NCBI GenBank assembly: GCA_963920525.1
Contig: OY986439.1
Span: forward strand, 44,379,193-44,443,192
DNA length: 64,000 nt
Direction of reading: 5' to 3'
Origin: Dichetophora obliterata
Lineage: Eukaryota; Arthropoda; Insecta; Diptera; Sciomyzidae
The notes under the pieces are model-generated. The model worked only from the letters and a program-made list of their open reading frames with translations. It did no database searches and was not told where the DNA came from. This document shows positions 1-11,671 of the stretch, piece by piece; the first letter of the stretch is position 1; the number at the start of each line of letters is the position of its first letter. The translations under genes and the position numbers were made by a program.

Positions 1-250
1 TTTAGGGTTCCTCAGCGATTTGTTGCGAAGCGTCTTTGTTGAACATTTAAAGTTGTTTTATAGGGAACATTCTTTGCCAAATTAGTCAGCAAAAATATCG
101 ACCACCGCAAATCGTACTGATATAAATATTTTCAGTTTCTATACAATAATTCAACACAAAATATAATTTTTCTCATTTTTTTCGATAATTATTTTTAGTG
201 GATAAGCCTGCTTCATATTTCAGCAATCGATTTTGAAAAATTTTAAAAGT

Positions 251-530
251 CATCTTCCAACGATCGCCGTTATGAGAAAAGGAAGATTTTGAAAATTTTT
301 ATTGAATCGCACATGCATCGCCTGGGCGATCGAAAACCAATCCATCTTCCAACGATCGCCGAAATGAGCGAAGGAAGATTTTGAAAATTTTTCTATAATC
401 ACGCATTCATCGCTTGGGCGAACAAAAACCGATCCATTTTCCAACGATCACCGGAATGAGCAAAGGAAGGTTTTGAAAATGTTTCTTGAATCGCGCATTC
501 ATCGCTTGGGCGATCGAAAAGCGATCCATC
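251..530. repeat. 92-bp tandem repeat, 3 copies plus partial
   Basis: A unit beginning CATCTTCCAACGATCGCC recurs at 251, 343, 435 and, degraded, at 527, giving an exact 92-bp period. Units differ by scattered substitutions, so this is an ageing minisatellite. Short ORFs across it on both strands are by-products of the repeat. Confidence 0.9.
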
Positions 531-760
531 TTCTAAAGAATCCTTGGGCGAATCGCAAGTGCTTCGCCAAATCAACTTCTCTTCCAATCTTCTTCCAAAT
601 GTTTGCAAGGAATATACCTTTTACGCAGTATGCGTCGGGGTATAAAAAGCTACAATCGAAAACTTTTCAAAATATGTCAAAATATGTCAAACAATATCAT
701 TACAGAAGATAATTCAAGTTGGAATTTGTGGAAGTAAAAGTATTCATTTATTCAGTAAGT

Positions 761-1368
761 ATGAAGAAAGTGAAACTACCCACTAAATCTATGGTTTGGA
801 TTCTTTTCCTTATATCTACGGTAAGCGAGTTTTGTTTAATTTCTTATGATTTTGATATTTTTTCTTATATATTTAATCTTATTGTAGATATGCGAAATTT
901 TTGGTCTTCTAATAGTAGGGAGTTGCCAATGGTCGCTTTGTATTGCTATCTATGAAATATCCCCATGGGCCATGGGTTTCATACTGTTCCATTTCACAGC
1001 AGTATTTCCGGATATCGTATACGTTGTTGGTATTGTTTTTTTGAAGAATTTGGGCAAAGAGCCGCTGGTGAGTTTTAGTGAATTTATTGTCATTCCGTTT
1101 TCTTGGAAATAATTGAGATGTACATACTATCTGAAATTAGGGATGCATCTATAATTTAACCATTGGAATTTGTTGTTTAATTACCAGTATGGTTTTATTG
1201 TGCACGTTGGAATTTTGCGGCAATCCAACTCAAATCTGGATTTTAGTAGCAGGACTTCTTGGAGTTATTGCTGCAATTGTACATTTAATCAATTTTGGTT
1301 TATGCCATATGAACTTACCATCGGAGGAAAAGTACATAATTAAGCGTTCAAAATGCTGTGAAAATTGA
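761..1368 (+). CDS. Gene A: four-helix membrane protein, 155 aa, 3 exons
   Basis: Exons 761-820, 888-1067 and 1141-1368 join in phase 0 with canonical GT-AG introns of 67 and 73 bp and give a 155-residue protein. The start is the first ATG (MKKVKLPTKS). An in-frame TTG at 719 is an unlikely start. There are four hydrophobic segments, around residues 11-30, 37-68, 81-103 and 109-134, with a short basic tail ending KCCEN and no signal peptide, so an integral membrane protein is expected. AATAAA lies at 1423-1428. I do not recognise the family. Its exon plan (20/60/75 codons, both introns phase 0) matches gene C at 39096-39728 (16/60/81), so the two look like paralogues. MARVEL-like topology is possible, but no diagnostic motif is visible. 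Confidence 0.8.
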
Positions 1369-1850
1369 TAACAATACAGTGTATTGATAGAAATGTATTG
1401 TTTCAATTGAAAAAAGAAATCAAATAAAAATTAAATCTACTCAAATAAAAAACTATTTAAAAAATAATGCAAAATATAGTGGTTTTTGTTCTGCACTCAG
1501 AGTTCCACAATTACAGAAGCTAGAAATAATTAAAACCTATTTTAACTATACTACAATTTTCGACTATTCTTTGTACTTCTATTTTCTACTGATACGGGTT
1601 GCACTGAAAACTTGCACAGCACAAATCTTTATTTTTCTCACATTTATTTCACAAAGATAAAAACTAACATGCATGTTTAACAAATTTACAGTACATAGAA
1701 AATAAAAAAACAATTTAATTTTTTACTGGTTGGCGCTTATCTTAGATTTAATGGACCTCATCTGAGCTTGCACAGTTGAGCTAGGTTAATATTGGTTGCC
1801 CGCAAGTACCTTTTTTAATATATTCGATGTTTTTAGCTGGCCGAAGATAT
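1369..1850. other. 3' flank of gene A, no gene seen
   Basis: AT-rich sequence after the gene A stop with a polyadenylation signal near 1423. No further coding structure or clear repeat was found. Confidence 0.6.
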
Positions 1851-2250
1851 TTTCGCAATTAAGATTTAACTATTGCCCAATATTTTTCAATGAGTTCTTA
1901 CTGTGTGTGGGCAGTTTGGTGGATTCATGTGTTTTCCAATAATACTGACTGTTGGCTTCGGATGAATAATAGCTGGTAGCTAAGTCCCAAAATAATTTAG
2001 GGATAGGTTTCCTTATTAGTGGTAAAAATCTCTTCTTTACACACTCCTTCAAGTAATCTTCGGAATATTTTGACCCAGTTATCAACAACGGCATACTGCA
2101 TTTTCTACATTGACAAATCGCCTGTCATACCATACATTTTAACGAGAACTTTTTCCGATTTACTGTTTAAAATTTTTCTGGAACCTTGAACCTTTCAATT
2201 GCAGAAAAGTATTTCTTACCAGGTCACGTAGGGAAAAGTTTTTTTTTTCT
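1850..2250 (-). pseudogene. Degenerate DDE transposase fragment (IS630/Tc1/pogo superfamily)
   Basis: The minus strand reads SEDYLKECVKKRFLPLIRK followed by FWDLATSYY, the pattern of the second catalytic block (FWPDLA.CHY type) of Tc1/pogo-like transposases. After a frameshift it continues PPNCP and then IEKYWAIVKS, matching the NCP..RPIE.YW third block. Stops and frameshifts break the frame both upstream and within. No terminal inverted repeats were identified, so this is an internal relic. The superfamily is inferred from motif order; the precise family is not resolved. Confidence 0.6.
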
Positions 2251-2366
2251 TAATTACTTATATACCTATAAAAAAGACCATACTTTTTCTGGTTGTTGAC
2301 CTTAAAACACAAATCTTGTGCCTTTACCCATTTATTTATAAAACGGATGTTAGTGATATGTGTTCA

Positions 2367-2622
2367 ATCGCGTCGGAAGCGAATTTCATCTGGGGGGGCA
2401 GTACAAATGGGGGGGCAGTACAAATGGTGGTGCAAAAAAAGTTCACCAAAATTTCTTCACATGAAACATGAAGAGGAGAGAAAGAAGAGGAAAATATATA
2501 ATACAAAAATATTATCGTTGTAAAAAAACTGATATTTTGAACAACTTTTCCTTTTAAATTGTTTATCTAGCTAAAAAAGTGGGGGGCAACTGCCCACCTT
2601 GCCCCCCCGCTTCCGACGCCAA
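2367..2622. mobile_element. MITE with CGTCGGAAGCG termini
   Basis: Left end CGTCGGAAGCG (from 2370) and right end CGCTTCCGACG (to 2620) are perfect inverted repeats. Just inside, poly-G stretches on the left face poly-C stretches on the right. The ~255-bp element has no coding capacity. GGGGGGGCAGTACAAATG is directly duplicated near 2393-2426. The target duplication was not resolved. Confidence 0.6.
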
Positions 2623-2954
2623 TGTATGTGTTCTATTCTTAGAGCTCGTAGGTAATAGCCATTGGCAGCTAACAAATATTAAACACACTCTAAAGATGCA
2701 CCCCCAACACTGGAGTAAACTCAACTCATGAACGTCACCCTCAACTGGCAGGCAACCAGAGTGCATTAATGCAGGAGAAAACTATTAATAGCCACGTGCT
2801 GCTGCCGTTACACTGCCAAAGATCCCGTTGTTCTTGCACCAAACTAGATCAGTTGCAGTTTAAGCACCAAAGATACAGGACACGAAATTTATATTATTAA
2901 ATTTATAATTTTCAACTCATTGCCATAAGTAAATATAAAAATAGCTCTGAAGTA
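2623..2954. other. Upstream region of gene B
   Basis: Non-repetitive sequence directly before the gene B start, presumably holding its promoter and 5' UTR. A possible initiator (TCAGTT) occurs near 2849. No TATA box could be assigned with confidence. Confidence 0.4.
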
Positions 2955-3692
2955 ATGGCTTCCTTTGGCATGCATGGCATGAGTCAAAATTTCGGCATTA
3001 AAATTTGTTGCTGCCGCATCTGCACTTGTATCAATTTCGGTTTTGTCACATCGCGTGCAGGGCTACTGAAAGTTATGCAACTTGGCATCTCCACGCTCTG
3101 CGAGGGTCTTCTAATGCGCTATGGAGTACCAGCAGCTGATTCAATTGGACAAGCGTTAACTAGTTTTTTGACTACGACTGCGTATTGCTTTACCACAACG
3201 TTAATACTGATGATCTGCTATTGTTTCTCGGAGAAATCGTTCGGCTTAATAAGGCAATCTTTGTTTGTAAGTTGCTGTTATTTTTTTAACAATGTTTTCC
3301 TTTAAAAAATATTAAATTTAAGTAAACCGCTGGAATTTTTAAAGGAAACTCTTTTCAATGGCGTAGCCTGTTGCATGTATTTCAGCTCTGCCAGCTACAT
3401 GAGCTTTGCCTGCGTAGTTTGGCTGCATCCACAATTTTTAATACGTCCTGGTTTTTGGGCATATCCCGCAATGACAGCAGCATATGTAAGTTGTTTTTCT
3501 TTTGAAAGTATATAATTTTTTTTTCTTTGGAATAAATTTCGAAATAAATAACACACATTTTTAACACATGAATTTGTTTTACGACTTTAAACGCTCTTAA
3601 ATAAACCATTTCAGTACATGGGCTTTGCGGCTGGTCTTCTGCACGGTATCGATGCCTTTTTAGCGTTCAAGCATTACAGAGGATTTAGATAG
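2955..3692 (+). CDS. Gene B: MARVEL-type four-helix membrane protein, 176 aa, 3 exons
   Basis: Exons 2955-3266, 3345-3485 and 3615-3692 join in phase 0 (104, 47 and 25 codons) through GT-AG introns. The protein has a Cys-rich N-terminal patch (KICCCRICTCINFGF) and hydrophobic segments near residues 42-56, 67-88, 104-131 and 143-164. It ends with a short basic tail, LAFKHYRGFR. That layout, with an FNGVACCMYFSSASYMSF block opening the third helix, fits MARVEL-domain proteins of the CKLF/plasmolipin/singles-bar type. These act at membrane apposition, vesicle traffic or cell fusion. The assignment rests on topology and motif similarity, not a search. The gene converges on the anoctamin gene, whose stop lies about 280 bp downstream on the other strand. 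Confidence 0.85.
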
Positions 3693-3972
3693 AATAAGCA
3701 TACATTACAAAATAAGCTTGAGTTTTGTACAAATCTTTTAGTGTGTTAAACAATTTGATTAAAAAATATATTTTAAACCTTGAGGACTCTTTTTTTAATA
3801 ATACATTAAAGCCACGTTAGGTGAATTATACTTAATAAATAGTCTAAATAATTTCATTTGATTGCTAAAGCACACGGGATATAGTAGTTTTTCGCACCAT
3901 GATTCAGTTCTTTTAGTTGGCAGCATTATTCAATTTTATTGGTTTTCTTAAATTTCCTGCAAGAAAAAATAT

Positions 3973-6900
3973 TTAATTTTGCATCTCAAAAAACTTGATT
4001 CTTTTTACACACTTCATATGCTTATAAGCTTGACTGGATTCATAGTCCGCCTTCAGCAGCGCAATGCGCACCCAACGTGGACGTTCGTGTATGGCTTTGT
4101 GTATCACAAATTTAAGGCCCAATAACAAATGTTCGAATAACACAAATGATATATTCGGCATGGTCGGAAAAAGACTAGCAAAAATGCTCCTGAAAAAAAG
4201 GTATATTATAGAAATGTCACACGAATAAAATAAACCGTTTTTGCCATTAAACTTACTGCACATTTGGCTGTAGGTACAACAAACCGCAATTGCTCAGTAT
4301 AGCCATAACTGAGAGCAATTCAAATGCTGATTGCCAAGCGCCAATATTTTTGGCACGTCTCGCAAAAGGACGCTTAAAGATGTTGCTGAGCTGTGGGAGA
4401 GAGAATTCATTCTGTATTGAAGTTAATTTAATTTTTATATCATTATGTTATTACTTTAAATAGATCTATATGCATGGCAAAGATATTGTTGATGAATGCA
4501 CCGAGTGCCGCAAACGGTGCCACTGCAGCAAAGAGCACAACATAACCAAATTGTATGCACATCTGCAGATAGTCCTCGTAGGTAGATTGATATTGATCCA
4601 AACCAGACTCGTAAAAGGACTGAAATTGAAAGTGAAAGGTAAGAGGTTTAAACAAATATTTACCTTTAAAACACATTTTCTATTTGCTTTCTCAGAAGGC
4701 ATTTTGAGCTCGAAATACACTTCTCTTTTACACAAGTTTCAGAACTTTTTTACACTTTTTAGATAAATTTTAACACAACTTTTTAGAGTATACACTCGTG
4801 CTCAAAAAAAACCGAGTTAATAATTTGATAACACATAATTTTTTTCTTGAATTGTAAAACAGTGTGCCAAAACCATAAAAAAACAATCCCATATAAACCT
4901 TATAGAAATTCTTAAAGAAGGACATATTGAAAGTCCGTCGCATTTAGTTTGACCTCTCAATGTCTTCACAATTTTTTTCAACTTATTTTTAAAGTTGAAG
5001 TGTTCGAATTTTGTTGTGCTGACATTAATTACATTTTTACAGCCATTTGGACTACTGGAAATGAAAAATAAATTTCACTTTTTTCAATAAAATTTGACGT
5101 AAAATTAGGCTATTTAAAAAGATTTGACGAAATAGGAGCGTTTGTATGGTAGCAAACATTAATTACATAGGAATCCGTTTTTGACAAAAAAAAACCCCGT
5201 TAAAACTGCCGCCAGTTAGCAAATTCTTAACCGATTTCGATGTTCTTAGGTTAAATGGTTACAAAATGCAAATGGAATATTATTTAATTAAAATTTATAG
5301 AAACACCATTTTTTTATGTTTAAAAAATGACAAGAAATTGCTTTGCTACACGCTTCATTTTATATTTTATCGAATATCTTTTTACATAACCTTATTTTAC
5401 GTCAAATTCTATTGAAAAACGTTAATTGTATTTTTTTTTGCAATAAGTTAAATGGCTGTCAAAATGCAATTAATGTCGGAACAACAAAATTCAAACACAT
5501 AACTTTAAAAATAAGTTGAAAAAAATTGTGATGATCTTTAGAGGCCAATTTAAATGCGACGGACTCTCAACATGTTCTTCTTTAGGAATTCCTATAAAGT
5601 TTGGATGTGCTTGTTTATTTATGGTTTTGGCACACTTTGTTATAATTCAAGAAAAATATTAGTTATAAATTATTAACTCGGCTTTTTTTTTTTGAGCGCG
5701 AGTGTACACTCCTTTAAGTGTTTTTGATTTTTTTTAAGTTCCTTTACATGGCTTGCCAGTGGTGTGATTTGGTAGAAACCGTCACGTAACAGTGAGTTTT
5801 TGTGTGTGTATGTGCGAGATTCGTACACACCAATAAACAAACGAGTTAGCGAATGCGCAGCCGAGTGCACAACTCTCTCTCTCTCTTTCTTTCTCTCTTT
5901 CTCTCTTTCTGTGTGTCTCTGTTTCTGACACGTAGAAATTTCGCTAAAACGCAGTTGTTATTTTTATTTGTTTGTTTTAAATCATACGTGAGACTCTACT
6001 GTAATTAAGTTTTAAGAAATAGAAACTGCAGCAAATGTGTGCAATACAGTGTAATATGATGTTAGAATTAAAAAAATAAATTTTCACACTAGGGTGGACT
6101 CTAAAAAAGTGATTTTTTTGTTTTGTACTCTTTGAATGTGTAGTAAGTGGTCGCTGATTTCGAACCTGATGTTAGAACTTCAAAGTTTTTTGGCACTAGG
6201 GTGGACCCCAAAAATGTGTATTTTTTTTCTTTATACTCTGTGTGTATGTGCTAGCAGAATTAAGGTCGCAACTTTAAACTCTATTGCTAGAATTAAAAAA
6301 AATTCACACTAGGGTCGACCCTAAAAATGTGTTTTGTTTAATAATCTTTGTAGATGCGCTGGTCGCTGATTTCGGATCTGATGTAAGAATTTCAAAACGT
6401 TTTTAACACTAGGGTGGACCATAAAAATGTGTTTTTTTATACTCTTAATTCAGTCCAGTTTTCAATCCAACTTTTCAATCAATTCAAGCTCTATACAAGG
6501 AACATGATGCACATTCGATGCTCAAGGCCTTGTTGCGCCATGAAACAAACATTGCTGGCAACGGTATCTGACTATTTTCAACTCAAAAATAATTTTACAT
6601 CTTAATTTTTCAAAAAGTAAATCTTTTTGTCCAAAAATATTAAATTTAACTTTTTGTTTTGATTGATCATTTACACTATTTGCCTTGAAAAAATTATATA
6701 AAATACAAACTAATAAAAAAATAAAAGGATATAGATTTGATTTCGAATTACATTCGGAAATGAAGAAAAAACGAAAGGAACTTTTTTAATGGGTTACAAC
6801 TTATAAAATAATTTTGCATACCTGTTCGTATAAAGCCACATCACGTATTTTCAATGATTTTTCCGTGTCGATTTCTTTGTGTAGGAATTTGGTGAATTTT

Positions 6901-8622
6901 TGACGTATCACTGCAAGAAGTGGAATGCCAATTTCTTGAGCGATGCAAACAAGCTGTGAACAACGAGGAAATATTATGTACACTTTTTAATCACTATTAT
7001 GTGAATATACCTGAAATATTGCCAACTGCATCATAAGCTGATACTTTAGCTGTTTCAAGTCCTGCAGCACGTAAGCAATGTAAAACAACGAGAAGAAATT
7101 GTTAACAATTTCAAAAATCATCAGTTTGTTAACACGATGCCGATCGTACTGCGAACGTGTACGATGATTCTCCTGATCCGTTAGAAAAGTGGCCAACTTT
7201 TCGTAGGCCCAAGAGAAAATAGCAATAAGTATGGATTGTACAATTACGGGTATGTACAAAAGCCATGATTCAGCGCCAAAATCTGTCAAAACCTCAGCTT
7301 CGATTTGAAATTGATATAGGGCAAAATAAGCAGCAGCAAAGACGCAAAGCAACACAACCGGATACGACACACAGTACATTTGCAAATAGGTATAACGCAT
7401 CGGATATTGTAATGTTAGCTTGCCGCTGATAGGATCTGGCTTGGGGACACCGCGATAAGCTGTACGAGGCTTATCCAAGCTACTCATTTCTATGGTGCCC
7501 CAACGATAGGATAAACCAGCGCATTTGCGTTTCCATAATTCGAGAAAAATCTAAAAGAATTAAATTATTTATCATTTAATTGTTTTTATATTATTATTGC
7601 CATTTTACCGTAGTCCATATGACAAAAAAACTGCAAACAATGGATAAGTTAAAGTTCCACAAATATTGCAGCAAGCCAAAAACAGCGGGAAATATTAAGG
7701 CTTTTGTATAGAATTCGGTAAAAGCAAAGTACAGACCAATACTTGAGCCAAAGTAGTTGCGTATATCTTCAATTGGTAGCTTGTGTTTACGTATGTTAAA
7801 GGAAAAACGGTCCAGATATTCCTGCAATTGACAAGTTTAAATTTTTCTATATACTTAATGAATGCTCCTTACTATATCATGAAGTGGAAAGAAGTGTTCA
7901 ATGGTCCCATTACGTATGTAAGACAAAAGCTGTGGTTTGATTGCATCTTTTATCAGCACAGGTGCTTCACAAAAACGCACAATATCATCGGCTGTCATGC
8001 CCTCTAAAAGATAATCCGGCACACTGTCACAGCTAAACTTTTGCATGCTTCCAGCTGTTGTAATTTTTATGAGTTCTGCTTCATCGGCAAATCGCAATAA
8101 AGTTTCGGTGGTGGCAGTCAAATAAAGATGCTTCTCAGTTTTACTTTATTTGAACAATATTGAAAATAAATAAACATTTATTTATATCAGAAATAGAAAT
8201 AGCAAACCTTAAAACTTCCAGCCTAGTTTGCACGCCCAGTTCTTGTATAATCTTTTCCACATCTTGACATTGTTGCAACTTTGCTTTTTCCGAAAAAATT
8301 ATAACCACATAAGTCTGCAATTTACGAAACGCGCTATTAATACATTTAAGTTTAATTGCCTTTTTATCTCAATATTTATCTTTGTACGTCGTAATCTTAG
8401 TACACAAAAGCAGCAGCACCTACTTTTTCTTGTCCATCATCTGCTTGACTGTGTGACGCATTCAACTTTAGACTCCGCTGACGCCGGAAGATCTGATTTT
8501 CTATAATACTCTTTGGTCGATTTGCAAGCGATAGACGTGGCGCTGTAAAAACAAAAATTTAAATATTGGCTTAAGTTTTTTCTTATATCTAGCAAAAGCT
8601 CACATTTATTGCTCTCCTCCAT
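3973..8622 (-). CDS. Axs: Axs-like anoctamin (TMEM16, ANO10 type), 638 aa, 10 exons
   Basis: Ten exons on the minus strand: 8604-8622, 8424-8542, 8208-8314, 7873-8143, 7609-7821, 7011-7550, 6822-6953, 4455-4619, 4257-4390 and 3973-4189. All phases agree and give 638 aa. Anoctamin landmarks in order are an N-terminal TYVVIIF strand, [17 protein letters not shown], the first TM region [70 protein letters not shown] and the TM7-region block [18 protein letters not shown]. The family are multi-pass Ca2+-regulated scramblases or channels. Drosophila Axs is an ANO10-like ER/spindle-envelope protein needed for meiotic chromosome segregation and is of similar length. Exon 3 uses a weak GTTTGC donor. 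Intron 7 (2.2 kb) carries a MITE and a minisatellite. The first three exons are the least certain. Confidence 0.9.
4793..5704. mobile_element. 912-bp Tc1/mariner-type MITE in anoctamin intron 7
   Basis: Termini CACTCGTGCTCAAAAA (left) and TTTTTGAGCGCGAGTG (right) are inverted and flanked by TA on both sides (4791-4792, 5705-5706). Inverted similarity continues deep inside: the blocks around AACTCGG, GTGCCAAAACCATAAA and AAGTTGAA recur in reverse order, making a long imperfect foldback. No transposase is present, so mobilisation in trans is implied. Confidence 0.8.
5845..5932. repeat. CT-rich microsatellite
   Basis: Pyrimidine-rich tract of CTCT/TTTC repeats, ending in TGTGTCTCTG, within anoctamin intron 7. 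On the minus (gene) strand it is a purine tract. Confidence 0.7.
6020..6440. repeat. ~107-bp minisatellite (CACTAGGGTGGACC), 4 copies
   Basis: CACTAGGGTGGAC-type motifs recur at 6087, 6194, 6307 and 6407 (spacings 107, 113, 100). Each is followed by AAAAATGTG and poly-T. Alternate units also share a GGTCGCTGATTTCG block. It is diverged and lies within anoctamin intron 7. Confidence 0.8.
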
Positions 8623-8744
8623 TTTAGTATATCCCAGCAGTGGTCAGTAGTTTTCTAAAAATTTTACTGCCAAAACTAAATTTGCACACTAATATTGGCA
8701 AACGTCAAAATATTTAATATTTCTTTTGTGTTTAAAACAAAATG

Positions 8745-9011
8745 CTAAGGAAATGATGACGAAAGCTCCGTGGCCAAAAGCCAATTTTTTATAAGTGTCA
8801 AATTTAACAAAAGTATAACATCCACAATGAAGAGGTGATGGTAGCCGGCTACAGTTGCTAAATTGGTATAATTGCATTTTTTGTTGTGATCCATTTTCGT
8901 GTTATGACGAACAGCTGTTGCTTGCTCAACAAACAGCTGATATACAAGTGTGAACAGCAAAATCAGTAACGAAAAGTAAAAGATTTTTATATATACGTTA
9001 ATGCTCCTCAT
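8745..9011 (-). CDS. Possible small secreted or membrane protein, 88 aa
   Basis: An uninterrupted reading frame on the anoctamin strand, about 120 bp upstream of its start. It begins with a basic/hydrophobic leader (MRSINVYIKIFYFSLLILLF) resembling a signal peptide or anchor. A hydrophilic middle (NTKMDHNKKCNYTN) and a second hydrophobic stretch (LFIVDVILLLNLTLI) follow. I recognise no family. It could equally be chance coding in AT-rich promoter DNA. Confidence 0.22.
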   Translation of the reverse strand: MRSINVYIKIFYFSLLILLFTLVYQLFVEQATAVRHNTKMDHNKKCNYTNLATVAGYHHLFIVDVILLLNLTLIKNWLLATELSSSFP

Positions 9012-9204
9012 GCACCATAGAAAAAATTATTCGACTAAAAATAATCCTTGGTTTATGTATGATGTTTCCCCAAATATTTCTAGCGATAGCTATCCGTGAG
9101 TTGGAATGGTTTGAAATAACCTCTAAAAATCATGTTTTTGGAAAAATATCGGCTAGTGTAATGGTTTTAAAGCGAAAAAATTTCCCCCCTTAAGGAAAGT
9201 TAGC

Positions 9205-9218
9205 TATTATATTTTTTT
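9205..9218. repeat. Left 14-bp target-site duplication of the 567-bp array
   Basis: TATTATATTTTTTT directly before the first unit of the array. The same 14 bases occur immediately after the last unit at 14211-14224. Confidence 0.65.
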
Positions 9219-9455
9219 AAAGTTTTTTCTAAATGACCTCTATATTAATTATGTTGACTTTATATGATTTAAATACAAATTCTAAATGTTTGATAGTTTA
9301 AATCATACTTGATTTTAAATACAAATTCTAGTTGTTTGATAGTTTAAAATCGTTTATTGAGCTTAAGGTCAAAGTTAGAACAATTAATTGTTCTAACGAA
9401 TTTTTCCAAAGAAACAACAACAACAACAAAGTTTTTTCAATATGAAAAGGAAAAA

Positions 9456-9518
9456 ATCACTAGCTGATCTGATTGCAATTTCTACTCTGCTAAAAGCGTC
9501 ATCAGAAATCTTTGTGAT
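9456..9518 (-). ncRNA. Putative type I hammerhead ribozyme, unit 1
   Basis: Minus-strand copy of the motif described in full at 11672-11734; sequence identical. Confidence 0.45.
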
Positions 9519-10022
9519 ACCCGTGCAAGCGCGCGCTAACGCACTGCACCATCGGGGCGATGAGATTTGAAGCGTCAATTTCTCAGTTTTTCCTCCATTT
9601 CATAATGTCACATTTGTTGTTGTATTTCTGTTTTACTTTAGTTTCTATGCTTATGTTATTATATGTAGTCCAACAGCCTGCTGGAAGTCTGCACTAACAA
9701 AGCATGTTTACTGAAGTTGTTTTTTAGAATTTTTGCTGATTTTGTTTTCAGCTGTTTCCGTTTGGTCGAGCTCTACCATTTGATTAAAGTTTTTTCTAAA
9801 TGACCTCTATATTAATTATGTTGACTTTATATGATTTAAATACAAATTCTAAATGTTTGATAGTTTAAATCATACTTGATTTTAAATACAAATTCTAGTT
9901 GTTTGATAGTTTAAAATCGTTTATTGAGCTTAAGGTCAAAGTTAGAACAATTAATTGTTCTAACGAATTTTTCCAAAGAAACAACAACAACAACAAAGTT
10001 TTTTCAATATGAAAAGGAAAAA

Positions 10023-10085
10023 ATCACTAGCTGATCTGATTGCAATTTCTACTCTGCTAAAAGCGTCATCAGAAATCTTTGTGAT
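10023..10085 (-). ncRNA. Putative type I hammerhead ribozyme, unit 2
   Basis: Identical minus-strand copy, 567 bp from the previous one; see 11672-11734. Confidence 0.45.
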
Positions 10086-10589
10086 ACCCGTGCAAGCGCG
10101 CGCTAACGCACTGCACCATCGGGGCGATGAGATTTGAAGCGTCAATTTCTCAGTTTTTCCTCCATTTCATAATGTCACATTTGTTGTTGTATTTCTGTTT
10201 TACTTTAGTTTCTATGCTTATGTTATTATATGTAGTCCAACAGCCTGCTGGAAGTCTGCACTAACAAAGCATGTTTACTGAAGTTGTTTTTTAGAATTTT
10301 TGCTGATTTTGTTTTCAGCTGTTTCCGTTTGGTCGAGCTCTACCATTTGATTAAAGTTTTTTCTAAATGACCTCTATATTAATTATGTTGACTTTATATG
10401 ATTTAAATACAAATTCTAAATGTTTGATAGTTTAAATCATACTTGATTTTAAATACAAATTCTAGTTGTTTGATAGTTTAAAATCGTTTATTGAGCTTAA
10501 GGTCAAAGTTAGAACAATTAATTGTTCTAACGAATTTTTCCAAAGAAACAACAACAACAACAAAGTTTTTTCAATATGAAAAGGAAAAA

Positions 10590-10652
10590 ATCACTAGCTG
10601 ATCTGATTGCAATTTCTACTCTGCTAAAAGCGTCATCAGAAATCTTTGTGAT
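10590..10652 (-). ncRNA. Putative type I hammerhead ribozyme, unit 3
   Basis: Identical minus-strand copy; see 11672-11734. Confidence 0.45.
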
Positions 10653-11156
10653 ACCCGTGCAAGCGCGCGCTAACGCACTGCACCATCGGGGCGATGAGAT
10701 TTGAAGCGTCAATTTCTCAGTTTTTCCTCCATTTCATAATGTCACATTTGTTGTTGTATTTCTGTTTTACTTTAGTTTCTATGCTTATGTTATTATATGT
10801 AGTCCAACAGCCTGCTGGAAGTCTGCACTAACAAAGCATGTTTACTGAAGTTGTTTTTTAGAATTTTTGCTGATTTTGTTTTCAGCTGTTTCCGTTTGGT
10901 CGAGCTCTACCATTTGATTAAAGTTTTTTCTAAATGACCTCTATATTAATTATGTTGACTTTATATGATTTAAATACAAATTCTAAATGTTTGATAGTTT
11001 AAATCATACTTGATTTTAAATACAAATTCTAGTTGTTTGATAGTTTAAAATCGTTTATTGAGCTTAAGGTCAAAGTTAGAACAATTAATTGTTCTAACGA
11101 ATTTTTCCAAAGAAACAACAACAACAACAAAGTTTTTTCAATATGAAAAGGAAAAA

Positions 11157-11219
11157 ATCACTAGCTGATCTGATTGCAATTTCTACTCTGCTAAAAGCGT
11201 CATCAGAAATCTTTGTGAT
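11157..11219 (-). ncRNA. Putative type I hammerhead ribozyme, unit 4
   Basis: Identical minus-strand copy and the last before the inversion junction at 11417/11418; see 11672-11734. Confidence 0.45.
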
Positions 11220-11671
11220 ACCCGTGCAAGCGCGCGCTAACGCACTGCACCATCGGGGCGATGAGATTTGAAGCGTCAATTTCTCAGTTTTTCCTCCATT
11301 TCATAATGTCACATTTGTTGTTGTATTTCTGTTTTACTTTAGTTTCTATGCTTATGTTATTATATGTAGTCCAACAGCCTGCTGGAAGTCTGCACTAACA
11401 AAGCATGTTTACTGAAGAGCTCGACCAAACGGAAACAGCTGAAAACAAAATCAGCAAAAATTCTAAAAAACAACTTCAGTAAACATGCTTTGTTAGTGCA
11501 GACTTCCAGCAGGCTGTTGGACTACATATAATAACATAAGCATAGAAACTAAAGTAAAACAGAAATACAACAACAAATGTGACATTATGAAATGGAGGAA
11601 AAACTGAGAAATTGACGCTTCAAATCTCATCGCCCCGATGGTGCAGTGCGTTAGCGCGCGCTTGCACGGGT

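Noticed and set aside
4443..4766. Overlapping frames on both strands around anoctamin exon 8
   Set aside because: The true exon is 4455-4619 on the minus strand; the others run into introns or are antisense.
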